Assembly: GCA_963920635.1 (NCBI GenBank)
Contig: OY987298.1
Span: 23,159,647-23,223,646, forward strand
Direction: 5' to 3'
DNA length: 64,000 nucleotides
Source of the DNA: Pseudeuparius sepicola
Lineage: Eukaryota > Arthropoda > Insecta > Coleoptera > Anthribidae
The notes under the pieces are model-generated. The model ran no database searches. It saw only the letters and a list, made by a program, of their open reading frames with translations, and was not told where the DNA came from. The position numbers were made by a program, and so were the translations under genes. This document shows, piece by piece, positions 46,108-55,680 of the stretch. Every line of letters begins with the position of its first letter. Position 1 is the first letter of the stretch.

Positions 46108-47300
46108 TTTTTTCTCCTTCTGCTGCCCGAGGTAGATGCATTAGACCTGATTTCTTGCAAATATCCCAAAAGAGTCTCACTCACATTTTCGCCAATATTT
46201 TCCGTTCTTCGATTTGGAAGTCTTTTTAAAACTTGTTCTCTATCAGTTGGGTATATTCCACAAGCTCTAAAGGCACTTGCTATATTGGTTTTATCTTTAA
46301 AACTGAGTTTATCTACCAGGATTTTTAGCAAACTAGGGAAAACAATTTTGTTCACGGCTTTTTCTTTTGGATTTTGTATTTTGAATTTTACCAATATTTC
46401 TTTCCAGAAACGTTTTAATTGGCCAAAATATCCAACGTCTAGTGGCTGAGTGATATGTGTTGACTTCGGAGGTAAATATATAAACTTTATGTTTGATTTC
46501 TGGCAGCTGACAATAATGTCTACATTTAAATGGGATGATAAATTGTCCCCGATTAATACTTTAACACCATCATGCTTATGTGCCCATGGAAGTGCAATCG
46601 AATTAAACCAGTCTTCAAAAACGCAACCGTCGAACCAGCCCGATTTAGTTCTGTTATATCTTGCATTTGTTGGACCACCGATTCTCCACTGATCATAAAG
46701 CCTATCTGCTTTATAAACCACGTATGGTGGAAGTACCTCTCCAGCTGCTGAAATCGCAAACATGATGGATATTGCCGATTTTGATACATTTATGACTCTT
46801 TCCGGGTATTTGGTTCCCCGTCGGAAAATACAACGAGTCGCCCCCGGGTCGTCTGTTAGATTCGTCTCATCATAATTCAGAATATTGCTTGGGGGAACTC
46901 CTGCAAGACTCCTTTCCAAATTGTCAAAGTAAGCACTTATTTCATCTTCGGACTTTTCTGCCCTTGCGCATTTTATATTTTTGCAGGCCCGAACTGACAG
47001 ACGACCTTGATGCCTGTCTAAAAAATTTAGACACCAATCTTTCCCAGGTAAATTATCAGGAAATTTTTCGATTCTCCTTCCACCTTTTTCTAGATAACGC
47101 TTGACTAACATACGCAGGTCAAATGACGTTAACGGACTACCATATTCCGCAGCGGCTAGAAGAACATCAACAATGTGTCTTTCTTCAAGCTCCGTTAGTG
47201 CTGTCACACCTCCAACACTACCCAAGTGACGACGATGCAATTTATTCCAAAGGGTCCTCCTTGGAATTTTATATGTTTCAGATGCTTGATATATTGTCAT
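46104..47300 (-). CDS. pogo/Tigger-type (DDE_1) transposase
   Basis: The 398-residue protein has an N-terminal psq-type helix-turn-helix (YQASETYKIPRRTLWNKL, about residues 4-21) and a CENP-B-like second DNA-binding region to about residue 110. The DDE_1 catalytic core follows: D144 in NYDETNLTD, D252 in LIGDNLSSH and D288 in THITQPLDVGYFG, with 35 residues between the last two. All catalytic residues are present. About 25 codons upstream of this ATG continue the frame with the usual NYTEATLSTAINAVQ part of the helix-turn-helix but contain no ATG. TATATAAAA sits just beyond, near 47380. So either the true start codon is lost or initiation occurs at 47300 with a shortened domain. The frame ends RRRKK-stop at an A7 run. 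Confidence 0.9.
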   Translation of the reverse strand: MTIYQASETYKIPRRTLWNKLHRRHLGSVGGVTALTELEERHIVDVLLAAAEYGSPLTSFDLRMLVKRYLEKGGRRIEKFPDNLPGKDWCLNFLDRHQGRLSVRACKNIKCARAEKSEDEISAYFDNLERSLAGVPPSNILNYDETNLTDDPGATRCIFRRGTKYPERVINVSKSAISIMFAISAAGEVLPPYVVYKADRLYDQWRIGGPTNARYNRTKSGWFDGCVFEDWFNSIALPWAHKHDGVKVLIGDNLSSHLNVDIIVSCQKSNIKFIYLPPKSTHITQPLDVGYFGQLKRFWKEILVKFKIQNPKEKAVNKIVFPSLLKILVDKLSFKDKTNIASAFRACGIYPTDREQVLKRLPNRRTENIGENVSETLLGYLQEIRSNASTSGSRRRKK

Positions 47301-47854
47301 ATTTCTCCCTTGGACAGCATTAATAGCAGTGCTTAAAGTTGCCTCAGTATAATTTTTGTAATTGCGCGTGCCTAGTTTTTTTTATATAGAGTCTCCCCAT
47401 ATTGCAAATTCTAGAACAAAGTTAATTTTGTAAGAGAATGCTTTGGCAAAATCACACTTAAAAAATGAACTATTTCTCGAAACCTTGTTTTTTCCCAGAA
47501 ATTATAAAAATTAAAAAATAAATTTTCATTTACATGTACAAAATATTCCTACAGACACTACCCATAGTCAATTTTGTTGATATATTTATCACAGAAGATG
47601 TGCCAGCCCTTAATATTTCGTATTTGTAAAAACAACAAAAACTTACCTCTACACTCTGGGGCGGCTAACGGTATACTGGAAATACAGGGCACGTATTTAG
47701 ACCGTTAAAATGATCGGCAAGGATGCTAGCTTTGCTTTGAGGATAACACCGCCCGCTGTTGCCAATTGGTGCGTAGACAAATTGAATTTACATAAAATGA
47801 GGCACCATTTGGCAAAGTCACATTCACTTGGCAAAGTAACACGCCGCGATGGTA

Positions 47855-48345
47855 GCACATTTTATAGAACTAGACATGAACTGAGTTTTGTACGTATTTC
47901 AGCGAGGATGAAAGGCGCAAGAGGTAACGGTGCTCGGACTGCCTGGGCCGTATTCGGCAAGTGAACCTTCTATGGTTTATACGTATTCGGTGCACTGGCG
48001 GCGATAAGGCGCCCGCAGAGCCCGCCGTGCGGGGGTCCCCAGCTCCGGAAGGGGCCCCTAAAATCTGATCTATCCACTAATATTAATTTTTGCAAAATAT
48101 TAACGCTATTAGGCTGAAAATCGGTGGCGACCAAACGACTTATAAGATTTTTATTACAGCAAACAATTCTCAGATTGTTAGAAAGTTATTAAAACACCCC
48201 GAAAAACACGAAAAAAAAATCAATTTTTTGTCAAATTTTGTTCGTTTATTTGAAGTGCCTTTAGTTTTTCTTTTAATCTCGTTTAGAGGTAATTATTATG
48301 AAATGAATGAATGAATGAATTCACTTCTATTGTTGAGTACTTTTG
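47855..48345. other. Unassigned spacer with microsatellite
   Basis: A GC-rich patch lies at 47990-48055 (GGGGTCCCCAGCTCCGGAAG) and a short (GAAT)n run at about 48299-48319. There is no coding evidence. Confidence 0.4.
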
Positions 48346-48347
48346 TA

Positions 48348-48826
48348 CAGGGTGTTCCCGTACATTTTGACCCACCCCTAGAGCCTTTATTTTTCTAGTT
48401 AGAAAAAATTACTTGAATGAAATTTGTAGGGTTTTTTCTGAGCCGCTAGGATCTGTTACTAGATCAAACAAATGAGGGTCGCAAATTTATGAAAAAATAT
48501 TTAATTACTTTTTTTAATGGAAGGAACACCCTGCATATTCGTGGATTTTTGAATTGCACTCATTTTTCCGATTCCAACAATATAAATATGTTAGGTATGT
48601 GTTTGCTGTAAGCATTCGCATGATATTTCAAATTGTAGATAAATTCCATCTTTATATTTAATCAAGGTTGCCATGGAAAAACATTTCATCTTAGACAAGA
48701 ACATTCCTGTCAATCCATTATTTTTGGGACAATACACCTTGGTAATACAACTGTCATTTAAGTAATTTTTTCTAACTTGAAAAATAAAAGCTCTAGGGGT
48801 GGGTCAAAATATACGGGAACACCCTG
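48348..48826. mobile_element. MITE (CAGGGTGTTCCCGTAC ends)
   Basis: CAGGGTGTTCCCGTACATTT and the near complement bound a 480-bp unit. The arms share GACCCACCCCTAGAGC and TTAGAAAAAATTACTT words in mirror order. TA is kept on the left and is TT on the right. The inner CAGGGTGTTCC-type words near 48528 suggest an earlier internal end. Confidence 0.8.
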
Positions 48827-49028
48827 TTCACTCTGTTACTGCGAATTAAGATTTGTGTTTTTCTGTATTAACCTATTACCTATGTGCCATGTTTTATGTT
48901 CCCTGCATATTTTGACCAATTTTTACGGCTTTTGCCGGCCGGTTGTGTGTTTGTAGCAGATAGCGTCAATTAACTTTATTTAGATCATTTTTTCTGAAAT
49001 TAATTTATACTTAAAATTCAACACTATA

Positions 49029-49458
49029 CTCTATTCAATCTAAATGCAAGTGGCGCGTAAACATTTACACGATTGAGGCACGTGAACAATTCTGAGGGCT
49101 AATACGAGGCAGGGCCGCATTAAGAACCATCTCTAGAAATTTTATAATATAAAATATTAAAATAATATGCCCCAGTATTAAGAACTTTAAAATCAAACTT
49201 TTATGGCACACCTAGACTTCTTGAAAATGTAATCGTAGCTCCGACGATTAATAAACAGCGAAATAATTATATCAGGAAAAATAAAGGTCCACTTGCAACT
49301 CAATACACCTCTGTAAGAATCACCGACTCGCTGCACTCGCCCGTCGGGTAAAATTTTATTGCCGTCTAGCCAATAGCAAGCCGATCACGTGCGTATCACG
49401 CTATAGCCATGCAACAACTTTTGTTTATGTTTTACTTGCGTTTAGTTTGAATAGAGTT
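49029..49458. mobile_element. MITE with promoter-like core, copy 2 (reverse orientation)
   Basis: It is a reverse-oriented copy of the element at 27755-28195. The termini (CTCTATTCAATCTAAATGCA and complement), the AATAAAATTTTACCCGACG-type block (on the minus strand) and the CTAGCCAATAGCAAGC CCAAT-like block are all conserved. TA lies on both sides. Confidence 0.8.
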
Positions 49459-49708
49459 TAGTAAAAGAGCTATTTTTTAAAAACCAAATTTTCTATTTAT
49501 ATTTTTTTCCAAGTTACGGGCCATTTTGAGAGTATGCCGTCAGTCCCCGCATTGGTAGCTCCGTTTTAGCTTAAAATTTATTATTATTATCTCGACTTAG
49601 CCAAAAGGCATTCGCACTCCCTCTACGGGGAACATTCACCCAGATCCCGGGCATCCCGGATACCAAAAGGATCTGGCTCGGACGAGACCCTTGCCATGTT
49701 ATCGGGCC

Positions 49709-52700
49709 CTAGGTGACATTGATGTTGTTGGACGTTCCTGCACTCCCCATGAATTTCCTGACGGTTCGGGCTGTCGCAAGTAGTACCGCTCTCTGCATGG
49801 ACCTGTAAAGACTATCAGTTAGACCCAGCTCCTTGATGTTCCTCAGCAAACTTTTTGGTATAACACCAGTTGTTGACATGATGATTGGAATCGTCTGGAC
49901 GTTCTCCATTTCCCATTGCCTTCTAATTCGTTCTTCTAAATCTCTGTACTTCGCGATCTTCTCGACTTGTTTCACACGCAGGTTGTTGTTGTTCGGGATG
50001 GCCACATCAATCAGAGTTGTCTGCCTAGAAATTTTATCAACTATTATAAGGTCCGGTCTGTTATGGGCAACTCGTTGATCTGTCAGAACTGTACGATCCC
50101 AGTACATCTTGTAGTTGCTGTTCTCAAGAACAGGCTCAGGTGTGTAGTTGTAATATGGGACCCTCTCTGCCTGCACAAGCAGCAGCTTTTCCGCCAGTTC
50201 CTGGTGCAAGATCTTGGCAACCGAATCGTGTCGTTCCTTATATTCCGTTGATGCGAACATCTGACATCCTCCTGTTATGTGCTGGATTGTTTCTGAAGTT
50301 GGGCACCCGTATCTGCATCTGTCATCCACTACCGATGCATCTCCTACAATGAATTTTAGGTAGTTGCGAGTTGGTATAACCTGATCTTGTATGGCCAGTA
50401 GGAAGCCTTCAGTCTCGGGGAACATTCGTCCCGAGGTCAGCCAATAGTTCGACGCTAACTTGTCGACATGTTCCTGGTTAACCTCATTAGGATGCCTCCC
50501 GTGCAGCGGCTTCCCCAACCACCTCTGTAGTTTATCGTTGTCGGTTCGGTGGTGATTTTGACGCTCGTGTTCCGTCAGTCGTAGCGGTGTTGAGACGTCT
50601 GCTCCGCATATAGCCCCATGCAGTGTGGAGCTGTTGGCCTGCCTGTAGAAATAATTACGCAGATTTAATATTTGTTGGTCCAATTGCTTGCTGAGATCTG
50701 CCAATCCTCTTCCTCCTAGTTGACGTGGCAGAGTTGTTCTTTCTACGGCGCTACGGGGATGATGTTTATGAGCTTTTGTTAGTAGTGTCCTAACTTTTCG
50801 TTGCAGGTTGTTGATGTCCGTGTTGGTCCAATTCACTATTCCGAACGAATAGCTGAGTACAGAGCACGCATACGTGTTCAGGGCCTTAAACAAATTCCTG
50901 CTGTTAAGATCAGTTCGCACTACTTGTCTTACTCTCTTGATGAATTCATTCGTTAAATCAGTCTTCATTGTTCGATGGTCTATCCTTTGAGCTTGTTTCA
51001 TCCCGAGATACTTGTATGTATCTCCCTTGCCCATTGCTTCGATCTCCCGGCCGTCCTGCATCTCGTGTGCGCTTTGTTCGAGCTTTCCCCGGATGATATT
51101 AAGGGTGCGGCACTTGTCCAGTCCAAACAGCATTCCGATGTCCCTGGAGAACTCCTCTACAATTTTAAGCATTTGCGTTAGTTGGTTTTTGGTTGCGGCG
51201 ATCAGTTTTAAATCATCCATATATAATAGGTGATTCAACTTGATCGCTTCTGCGTTGTTGCTTTTGATAGCGAAGCCGTATTTTGTAGAGTTCAACCGAT
51301 GTGATAGAGGGTTCATCGCCATGCAGAACCACAGTGGACTGAGTGAATCTCCTTGGAAAATCCCTCTTCGGATGTTGATTGTGTCGGTCTCGATGTTACT
51401 GTCTGCGGTTCTGAGTTGTATCTTAGTGCGCCAGGTTGTCATAACGTGTTCTAAAAAGGAAACTGTATGATGATCTATTTTATACAGCTTTAAGATACCT
51501 GTGAGCCAGTCGTGAGGTACGGAATCAAATGCTTTTTTGTAGTCCACATAAGCCATGTGGAGGTTTCGTTGCTTGGAATGAGCCTGGTTGCAGATGACAG
51601 AGTCTATGATGAGTTGCTCTTTGCATCCCATTGCGCCCTTCGAGCAGCCCTTCTGCTGCATTGCAATGATGTTGTTCCGCTCGCAGTGAGCATATATTCG
51701 CTGCGTAAGGCAAGATGTGATTATCTTGTACAGCGTAGGCAAGCAGGTTATTGGGCGGTACTTGGCAGGGTTATCCATATTCCGCTGGTCTTTTGGTAAC
51801 AGGTAGGTTGCACCCTGTGTAAGAAACAATGGCATTTTCAGAGGATCGAGCAAGACTTCATTAATTAAGGTAGTTATCTGTTCATGCGTGCACCACAACT
51901 TCTTAATCCAATAATTTTGGAGATGATCTGGACCTGGTGCCTTCCAGTTGTGGGATTTCTTGATGACATCGGAGACCTCAGCGGTTGTGAATTGCTCGTG
52001 TTGCATCTGGCTATAGTTCCGGCCCATCTCGCGTTCTTCGCTGATCCAGCTTGCACTGACATTGTATGGACCTGGTGTGGCAAGTTGATTTCTCCAGAAA
52101 CCGTCGACCTGTTCTCTGCTAGGGTAACTAGCAATTGTGGCATCGGCGCTAGAATTAAAAGCACGGTAGAAACCCTTTTCTGATCGTTCAAAGAGTTTGT
52201 TGTCTCGTTTCCTGTTGTTACTAGCCTTGTATCTCCTCAGACGCCCTGCAAAAACAGAAAGTTTTTGTTTTAATGTGTCAAGACATTGTTGAGCAGTGAT
52301 GTTCGCGGGGTCATGCCGAGAATGCATTTGGGTGCGGCTCTTTATTGCCTGCACCGCCCTCTGGATCCTTCTAGTTCTAACTCCTCTGATATATTCCGTC
52401 ACTTGTCCTATGTCTTTACGGAGACTCTCGATCTTCCGATTTAGTCGCATTTCCCATTGAGCCATTCGTGGTTCTGGTCTTGCACGATTCAACTCTTGGG
52501 CCGTTCGGATCTTGGCACCCATTACAGTGGTGACTGCCGTTGCGGCACAGTAGATTAACATGTGCATACGTTCTAATGTTGGTGTCACTGAAACATAGTT
52601 TGGTAAAATTCTTGTGTTCATAAGATCGAGCACGATCGCAAGTTTCCTGGAAGAATTTAATCTTGGTAGCGGTGGCCTGCTCAGTGGGTCTGTGCCTTCG

Positions 52701-53263
52701 TATCGCAATACTGCCTGTCTCATATGTGCGTTTAAGCCTTCAAAATGTTCTTCGTTAACCGATTCCAGACTCTCGGTTGTTGGTTCTACCGTTTCGGCTT
52801 CTAGTTGTTGTCCAGGCGCTTGAAGTTCCTCATTGTTGTTGTTGTCATCTATGTCTATGTGTTCGCCGTGGATCTCTAGCTCAACTTCCCGTTTGATAGC
52901 GTTAAGTCGCGTTTCTGGAATTCGGTTATTTCTTAGAATAGTTCGATACTGATCTGACACTCTTTGTTCAGACACTTGCATGTGTGGAAACTCCCTGCAG
53001 AACTCGGCATGCAGTTGTTGTCGGTAGCCGATCATCTCTTGTCCTAAGTTTGTCACCCTGTAAAAAATACGCATAATCGATTCATTCATGGACACAGTCC
53101 ATTTCATGCGTCGTCGTTGTAATCCCGCCTCTGTGAACGCTGGCTGAAGTTCCCGCGCAGCACCTTCGGTGGGTGGAACCCTAGTTCTCGTTTGGCTCCC
53201 ATGTTGTAGATGTTCGTGTAGTTGTTGGGCTGTAGCTGTTTGTGCAACAGGGGCCCGCCTCAT
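49709..53263 (-). CDS. Dong/R4-type polyprotein: reverse transcriptase and restriction-like endonuclease
   Basis: The frame is open to 53344, but the first codons read through the (TAA)n target as poly-Ile. The start is therefore placed at the first Met beyond it (MRRAPVAQTA); a later Met is possible. Positions below count from 53344. The N-terminal region is basic with a Myb/SANT-like Trp-rich part (about 80-150). Reverse transcriptase motifs are NWKAPGPDHLQ (about 465), AYVDYKKAFDS (about 597), GIFQGDSLSPLWF (about 660) and YMDD (about 708). A zinc-knuckle-like CRYGC..H..GC lies near 1010. The restriction-like endonuclease core, RPDLIIVD..LIDVAIP..KYRDLE, lies near 1096-1140. No stop or frameshift is seen. 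Confidence 0.9.
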   Translation of the reverse strand: MRRAPVAQTATAQQLHEHLQHGSQTRTRVPPTEGAARELQPAFTEAGLQRRRMKWTVSMNESIMRIFYRVTNLGQEMIGYRQQLHAEFCREFPHMQVSEQRVSDQYRTILRNNRIPETRLNAIKREVELEIHGEHIDIDDNNNNEELQAPGQQLEAETVEPTTESLESVNEEHFEGLNAHMRQAVLRYEGTDPLSRPPLPRLNSSRKLAIVLDLMNTRILPNYVSVTPTLERMHMLIYCAATAVTTVMGAKIRTAQELNRARPEPRMAQWEMRLNRKIESLRKDIGQVTEYIRGVRTRRIQRAVQAIKSRTQMHSRHDPANITAQQCLDTLKQKLSVFAGRLRRYKASNNRKRDNKLFERSEKGFYRAFNSSADATIASYPSREQVDGFWRNQLATPGPYNVSASWISEEREMGRNYSQMQHEQFTTAEVSDVIKKSHNWKAPGPDHLQNYWIKKLWCTHEQITTLINEVLLDPLKMPLFLTQGATYLLPKDQRNMDNPAKYRPITCLPTLYKIITSCLTQRIYAHCERNNIIAMQQKGCSKGAMGCKEQLIIDSVICNQAHSKQRNLHMAYVDYKKAFDSVPHDWLTGILKLYKIDHHTVSFLEHVMTTWRTKIQLRTADSNIETDTINIRRGIFQGDSLSPLWFCMAMNPLSHRLNSTKYGFAIKSNNAEAIKLNHLLYMDDLKLIAATKNQLTQMLKIVEEFSRDIGMLFGLDKCRTLNIIRGKLEQSAHEMQDGREIEAMGKGDTYKYLGMKQAQRIDHRTMKTDLTNEFIKRVRQVVRTDLNSRNLFKALNTYACSVLSYSFGIVNWTNTDINNLQRKVRTLLTKAHKHHPRSAVERTTLPRQLGGRGLADLSKQLDQQILNLRNYFYRQANSSTLHGAICGADVSTPLRLTEHERQNHHRTDNDKLQRWLGKPLHGRHPNEVNQEHVDKLASNYWLTSGRMFPETEGFLLAIQDQVIPTRNYLKFIVGDASVVDDRCRYGCPTSETIQHITGGCQMFASTEYKERHDSVAKILHQELAEKLLLVQAERVPYYNYTPEPVLENSNYKMYWDRTVLTDQRVAHNRPDLIIVDKISRQTTLIDVAIPNNNNLRVKQVEKIAKYRDLEERIRRQWEMENVQTIPIIMSTTGVIPKSLLRNIKELGLTDSLYRSMQRAVLLATARTVRKFMGSAGTSNNINVT

Positions 53264-53288
53264 CAGCGCCCTGTCACCGACGTCCGAC

Positions 53289-53289
<1 letters not shown>

Positions 53290-53322
<33 letters not shown>
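53290..53322. repeat. (TTA)n microsatellite, retrotransposon target
   Basis: Eleven TTA units form the 5' flank of the Dong-like element. The matching short tract at 49577-49590 is on its 3' side. Together they form the split target repeat. Confidence 0.85.
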
Positions 53323-53323
<1 letters not shown>

Positions 53324-54320
53324 GACAAATAGCGGAATTTTCAATTTTTATACAACCAATACATCAATTCTGCGACGTCACGTGATGTTTTTTTAAAAAG
53401 CACCAAACAGATTTTAGCAATGATATCAAGATAAATATATTATTATGTAATATTAAATCATTTCCCATTTATAAAATAAAATGTGAGGCATTAGGCATGC
53501 CCAGTTTTTGTTAAGCTGCGCTATAATACTGGCTAAATACAGAACATTTCCCAGCTAGGTAGAAAAACTTAAAATACAATTTATATATCTGAGCTTTTTC
53601 TAAAATTTAGAATTATAAAAATTATTAAGAAATAATGCAGATTTGATAAAAATGTTAAAATGATAATAAAGTAATGTACCTCAAACCAAGTGCCAGTTTA
53701 TTTTTAAAATTGTTTCCATAAAATTAAAAATAAAATAGCTGAATCCGATAAGTGTTCCATAATTAATTTCTGTTATTTGCGATATTTATCAATAATCTTA
53801 GAAAACACATTTTTAGGCAAAAAAGGCTGAGATGGAAACGAAATAATTTATTTACTACACAACCGTGGCAGATACAAAAAAATGTCAAGATACACTTTTT
53901 GTAGAGAATTGAAAGAACTTTACGAAAAAAAAATTTGTGATGATGTGAGACAGGTCCGTACTAATTACTTTTTAAATTTAGTGATAGTGAAAACCCATAA
54001 CTCCACCACTGGTTATTTCAGGACCTTCATATTATCACTAAATATCGTAGTCAAAAAGGTGGTACTACACATCAAATTTGGTTTAAATATCTCCACTGGT
54101 TCGGAGAGTGTAAAAAATACTTCATATTTTTTCCAACACTTCAATCTCGGAAACTAAGCTTTCCCCGATATATGTTGATATAAAACTTTCATTTTAGATT
54201 ATCTTTTTCTATCTAATGTTAAAGTCCTACCACATAAAAGTGAACCACCCTGTATATATATCTATGCATATATAGATACATATTACACCCATAGATTGTT
54301 ATTTTTTGTCACAACATAAC
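53323..54320. other. Unassigned AT-rich interval
   Basis: No gene was supported. CCACCCTGTATATATATC near 54247 looks like a right MITE end, but its left partner was not found. About 54250-54330 is mirrored at 55615-55690. Confidence 0.35.
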
Positions 54321-55090
54321 CTCATAAGTAAAGGGCGGAATATATGCAAATTGCATATATATGCATTTTTTGCATATTTTATTCAATTTCGAAAAACATT
54401 GCATATTTCTGGAAAAACTATATTTTTGTGCATATTTGCATGTTTTTCCTATACTTATTTATAGATATAAGATATAACCAAGATTATGAGAGCCCAGAGA
54501 CAACTCGCAGTGTGTCAAAGTCGCAAAGTCAAGAAATCCTGAAAAATGCAGATTTTGTTCAAACATTTTCCGCTAAGTGTATAAAAGTTCCCGGTGATGT
54601 AGGTATTAAAGTTAGAAAAAAATTAGAAGCTCTACTGTTGAAGAATGAAGGGTTCAAATCTTTAACGGCAGTAGTTGCACCTTCGCCATATACCTTACTA
54701 TCCAAATTAAAATATTTTTCTATATATAAACATATTTTTACTGACAGAAGGCAAAGATTTTTATTGGAAAACTTTGAAAAGTATTTAATCAAAAATTCCT
54801 ACTGGGTATACAATTTCGAATTAAAATGTTTTTATAATTCTGCTTTAATATAGGTATTTTACGAGGTATTTTATGTATTTGTTTTCCTTTCATTTTTCTT
54901 AAAATAAATCCTTTCTCTAAAATCAGTTTTGGTGTTTTTTAAGGTATTTGTACATATAATATAAATGCATATTATTGCATATTTGGCCAAATAAATGCAT
55001 ATTATTGCATATTTTACATAAAAATGACGCATATATATGCGCATATTTCTATTGAAATTAAATGCATATATTTCGCCCTTTACTCATAAG
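54321..55090 (+). mobile_element. hAT element with perfect 8-bp duplication
   Basis: CTCATAAG flanks the element at 54321-54328 and 55083-55090. The termini are TAAAGGGCGGAATATATGCA and the near complement ending CGCCCTTTA. Both ends carry repeated ATGCATAT words, probable subterminal binding sites. The 754-bp body keeps a partial coding frame. Confidence 0.85.
54467..54853 (+). pseudogene. Fragment of transposon-encoded protein inside hAT element
   Basis: The plus-strand frame (open from 54344) contains SVSKSQSQEILKNADFVQ and then VRKKLEALLLKNEGFKSLTAV. The composition is that of a real helical protein up to about 54680 and then becomes AT-driven. It may be an internal part of the hAT transposase left after deletion. 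No diagnostic hAT motif is visible, so the family is inferred from the host element. Confidence 0.4.
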
Positions 55091-55680
55091 TATATAACTG
55101 TAAATATATTAAACAATCTATATTGAAAAAAATGGGAGGGAAATCAAAATGATACAAAAGGTTATAAGTTTTAGGTGAATCATTAATTGCGTTATCAGTC
55201 AGCACCAAATAGTTCACTCGGGCTGGTGAGAGGAAACAAATCTTCGTGTTCTTCGTCCACTTGAGAATCATCATTTAAATCGTCGTCGATGATTACAGTA
55301 TCTCTATTCAGACATGCAAGTCCTAAGCAATTGCTGCACATACTTAAACAATTGAGACCACTTCTTCGACACTCGCAGTTTTGGACGCATCCATCTCTGC
55401 AAAAGCATACGATGAGGATTGTTTAATATATATTTTCTTGTTTTTCACATTAGCTTCATATTCATGACTTTTTCATTTTTACAAGCTAAGGACAAATTAG
55501 ATATGGGAATGATTTGACATAAAAGAACGAATGGAAATCAGAACGCTATAATGAATGAGGGCAAAAAGTGAGTACAAATTAACTAAGGCTACTAACTTGT
55601 ATTGGACATATTTACAGTCATATACTTATGAGGTTATGTTATGACAAAAAATAACAATCTATGGGTGTAATATGTATATA
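55091..55680. other. Short interval with inverted flank copy
   Basis: 55615-55690 repeats 54250-54330 in reverse complement (CATAACCTCATAAG and ATCTATGGGTGTAATATGTA are shared). So sequence flanking both transposons forms a larger inverted repeat. Nothing else was supported. A Cys-rich minus-strand stretch at about 55260-55400 is too short to assign. Confidence 0.5.

Larger units (their letters stand above)
45231..47852 (-). mobile_element. Complete pogo/Tigger-like DNA transposon
   Basis: The ends are CCATCGCGGCGTGTTACTTT and its exact complement, flanked by TA (45229-45230 and 47853-47854). A GGCAAAGTMACA motif recurs in both orientations inside each end: about 45240, 45411, 45438 and 45463 on the left, 47452, 47810 and 47830 on the right. 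These are probably transposase binding sites. The 2.62-kb unit encodes a transposase plus a second overlapping frame on the minus strand. Sharp termini and long open frames point to a recently active copy. Confidence 0.9.
49577..53322 (-). mobile_element. Dong/R4-clade non-LTR retrotransposon inserted in (TAA)n
   Basis: The minus-strand unit runs from just inside a (TAA)n tract at 53290-53322 (5' side) to a shorter (TAA)n tract at 49577-49590 (3' side). It has a single long open frame and about 120 bases of 3' UTR, with no poly(A). Dong elements of the R4 clade are known to insert specifically in TAA repeats, and the coding domains fit that clade. Complete length and an unbroken frame suggest recent activity. 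Confidence 0.85.

Noticed and set aside
53240..53290. CTGATGAG near the retrotransposon 5' end as a hammerhead ribozyme core
   Set aside because: No GAAA partner or closing stems follow in range. An HDV-like fold, known from R2 relatives, could not be shown by eye either.
49833..53396. Many plus-strand frames
   Set aside because: They are shadows of the Dong-like retrotransposon frame on the minus strand.
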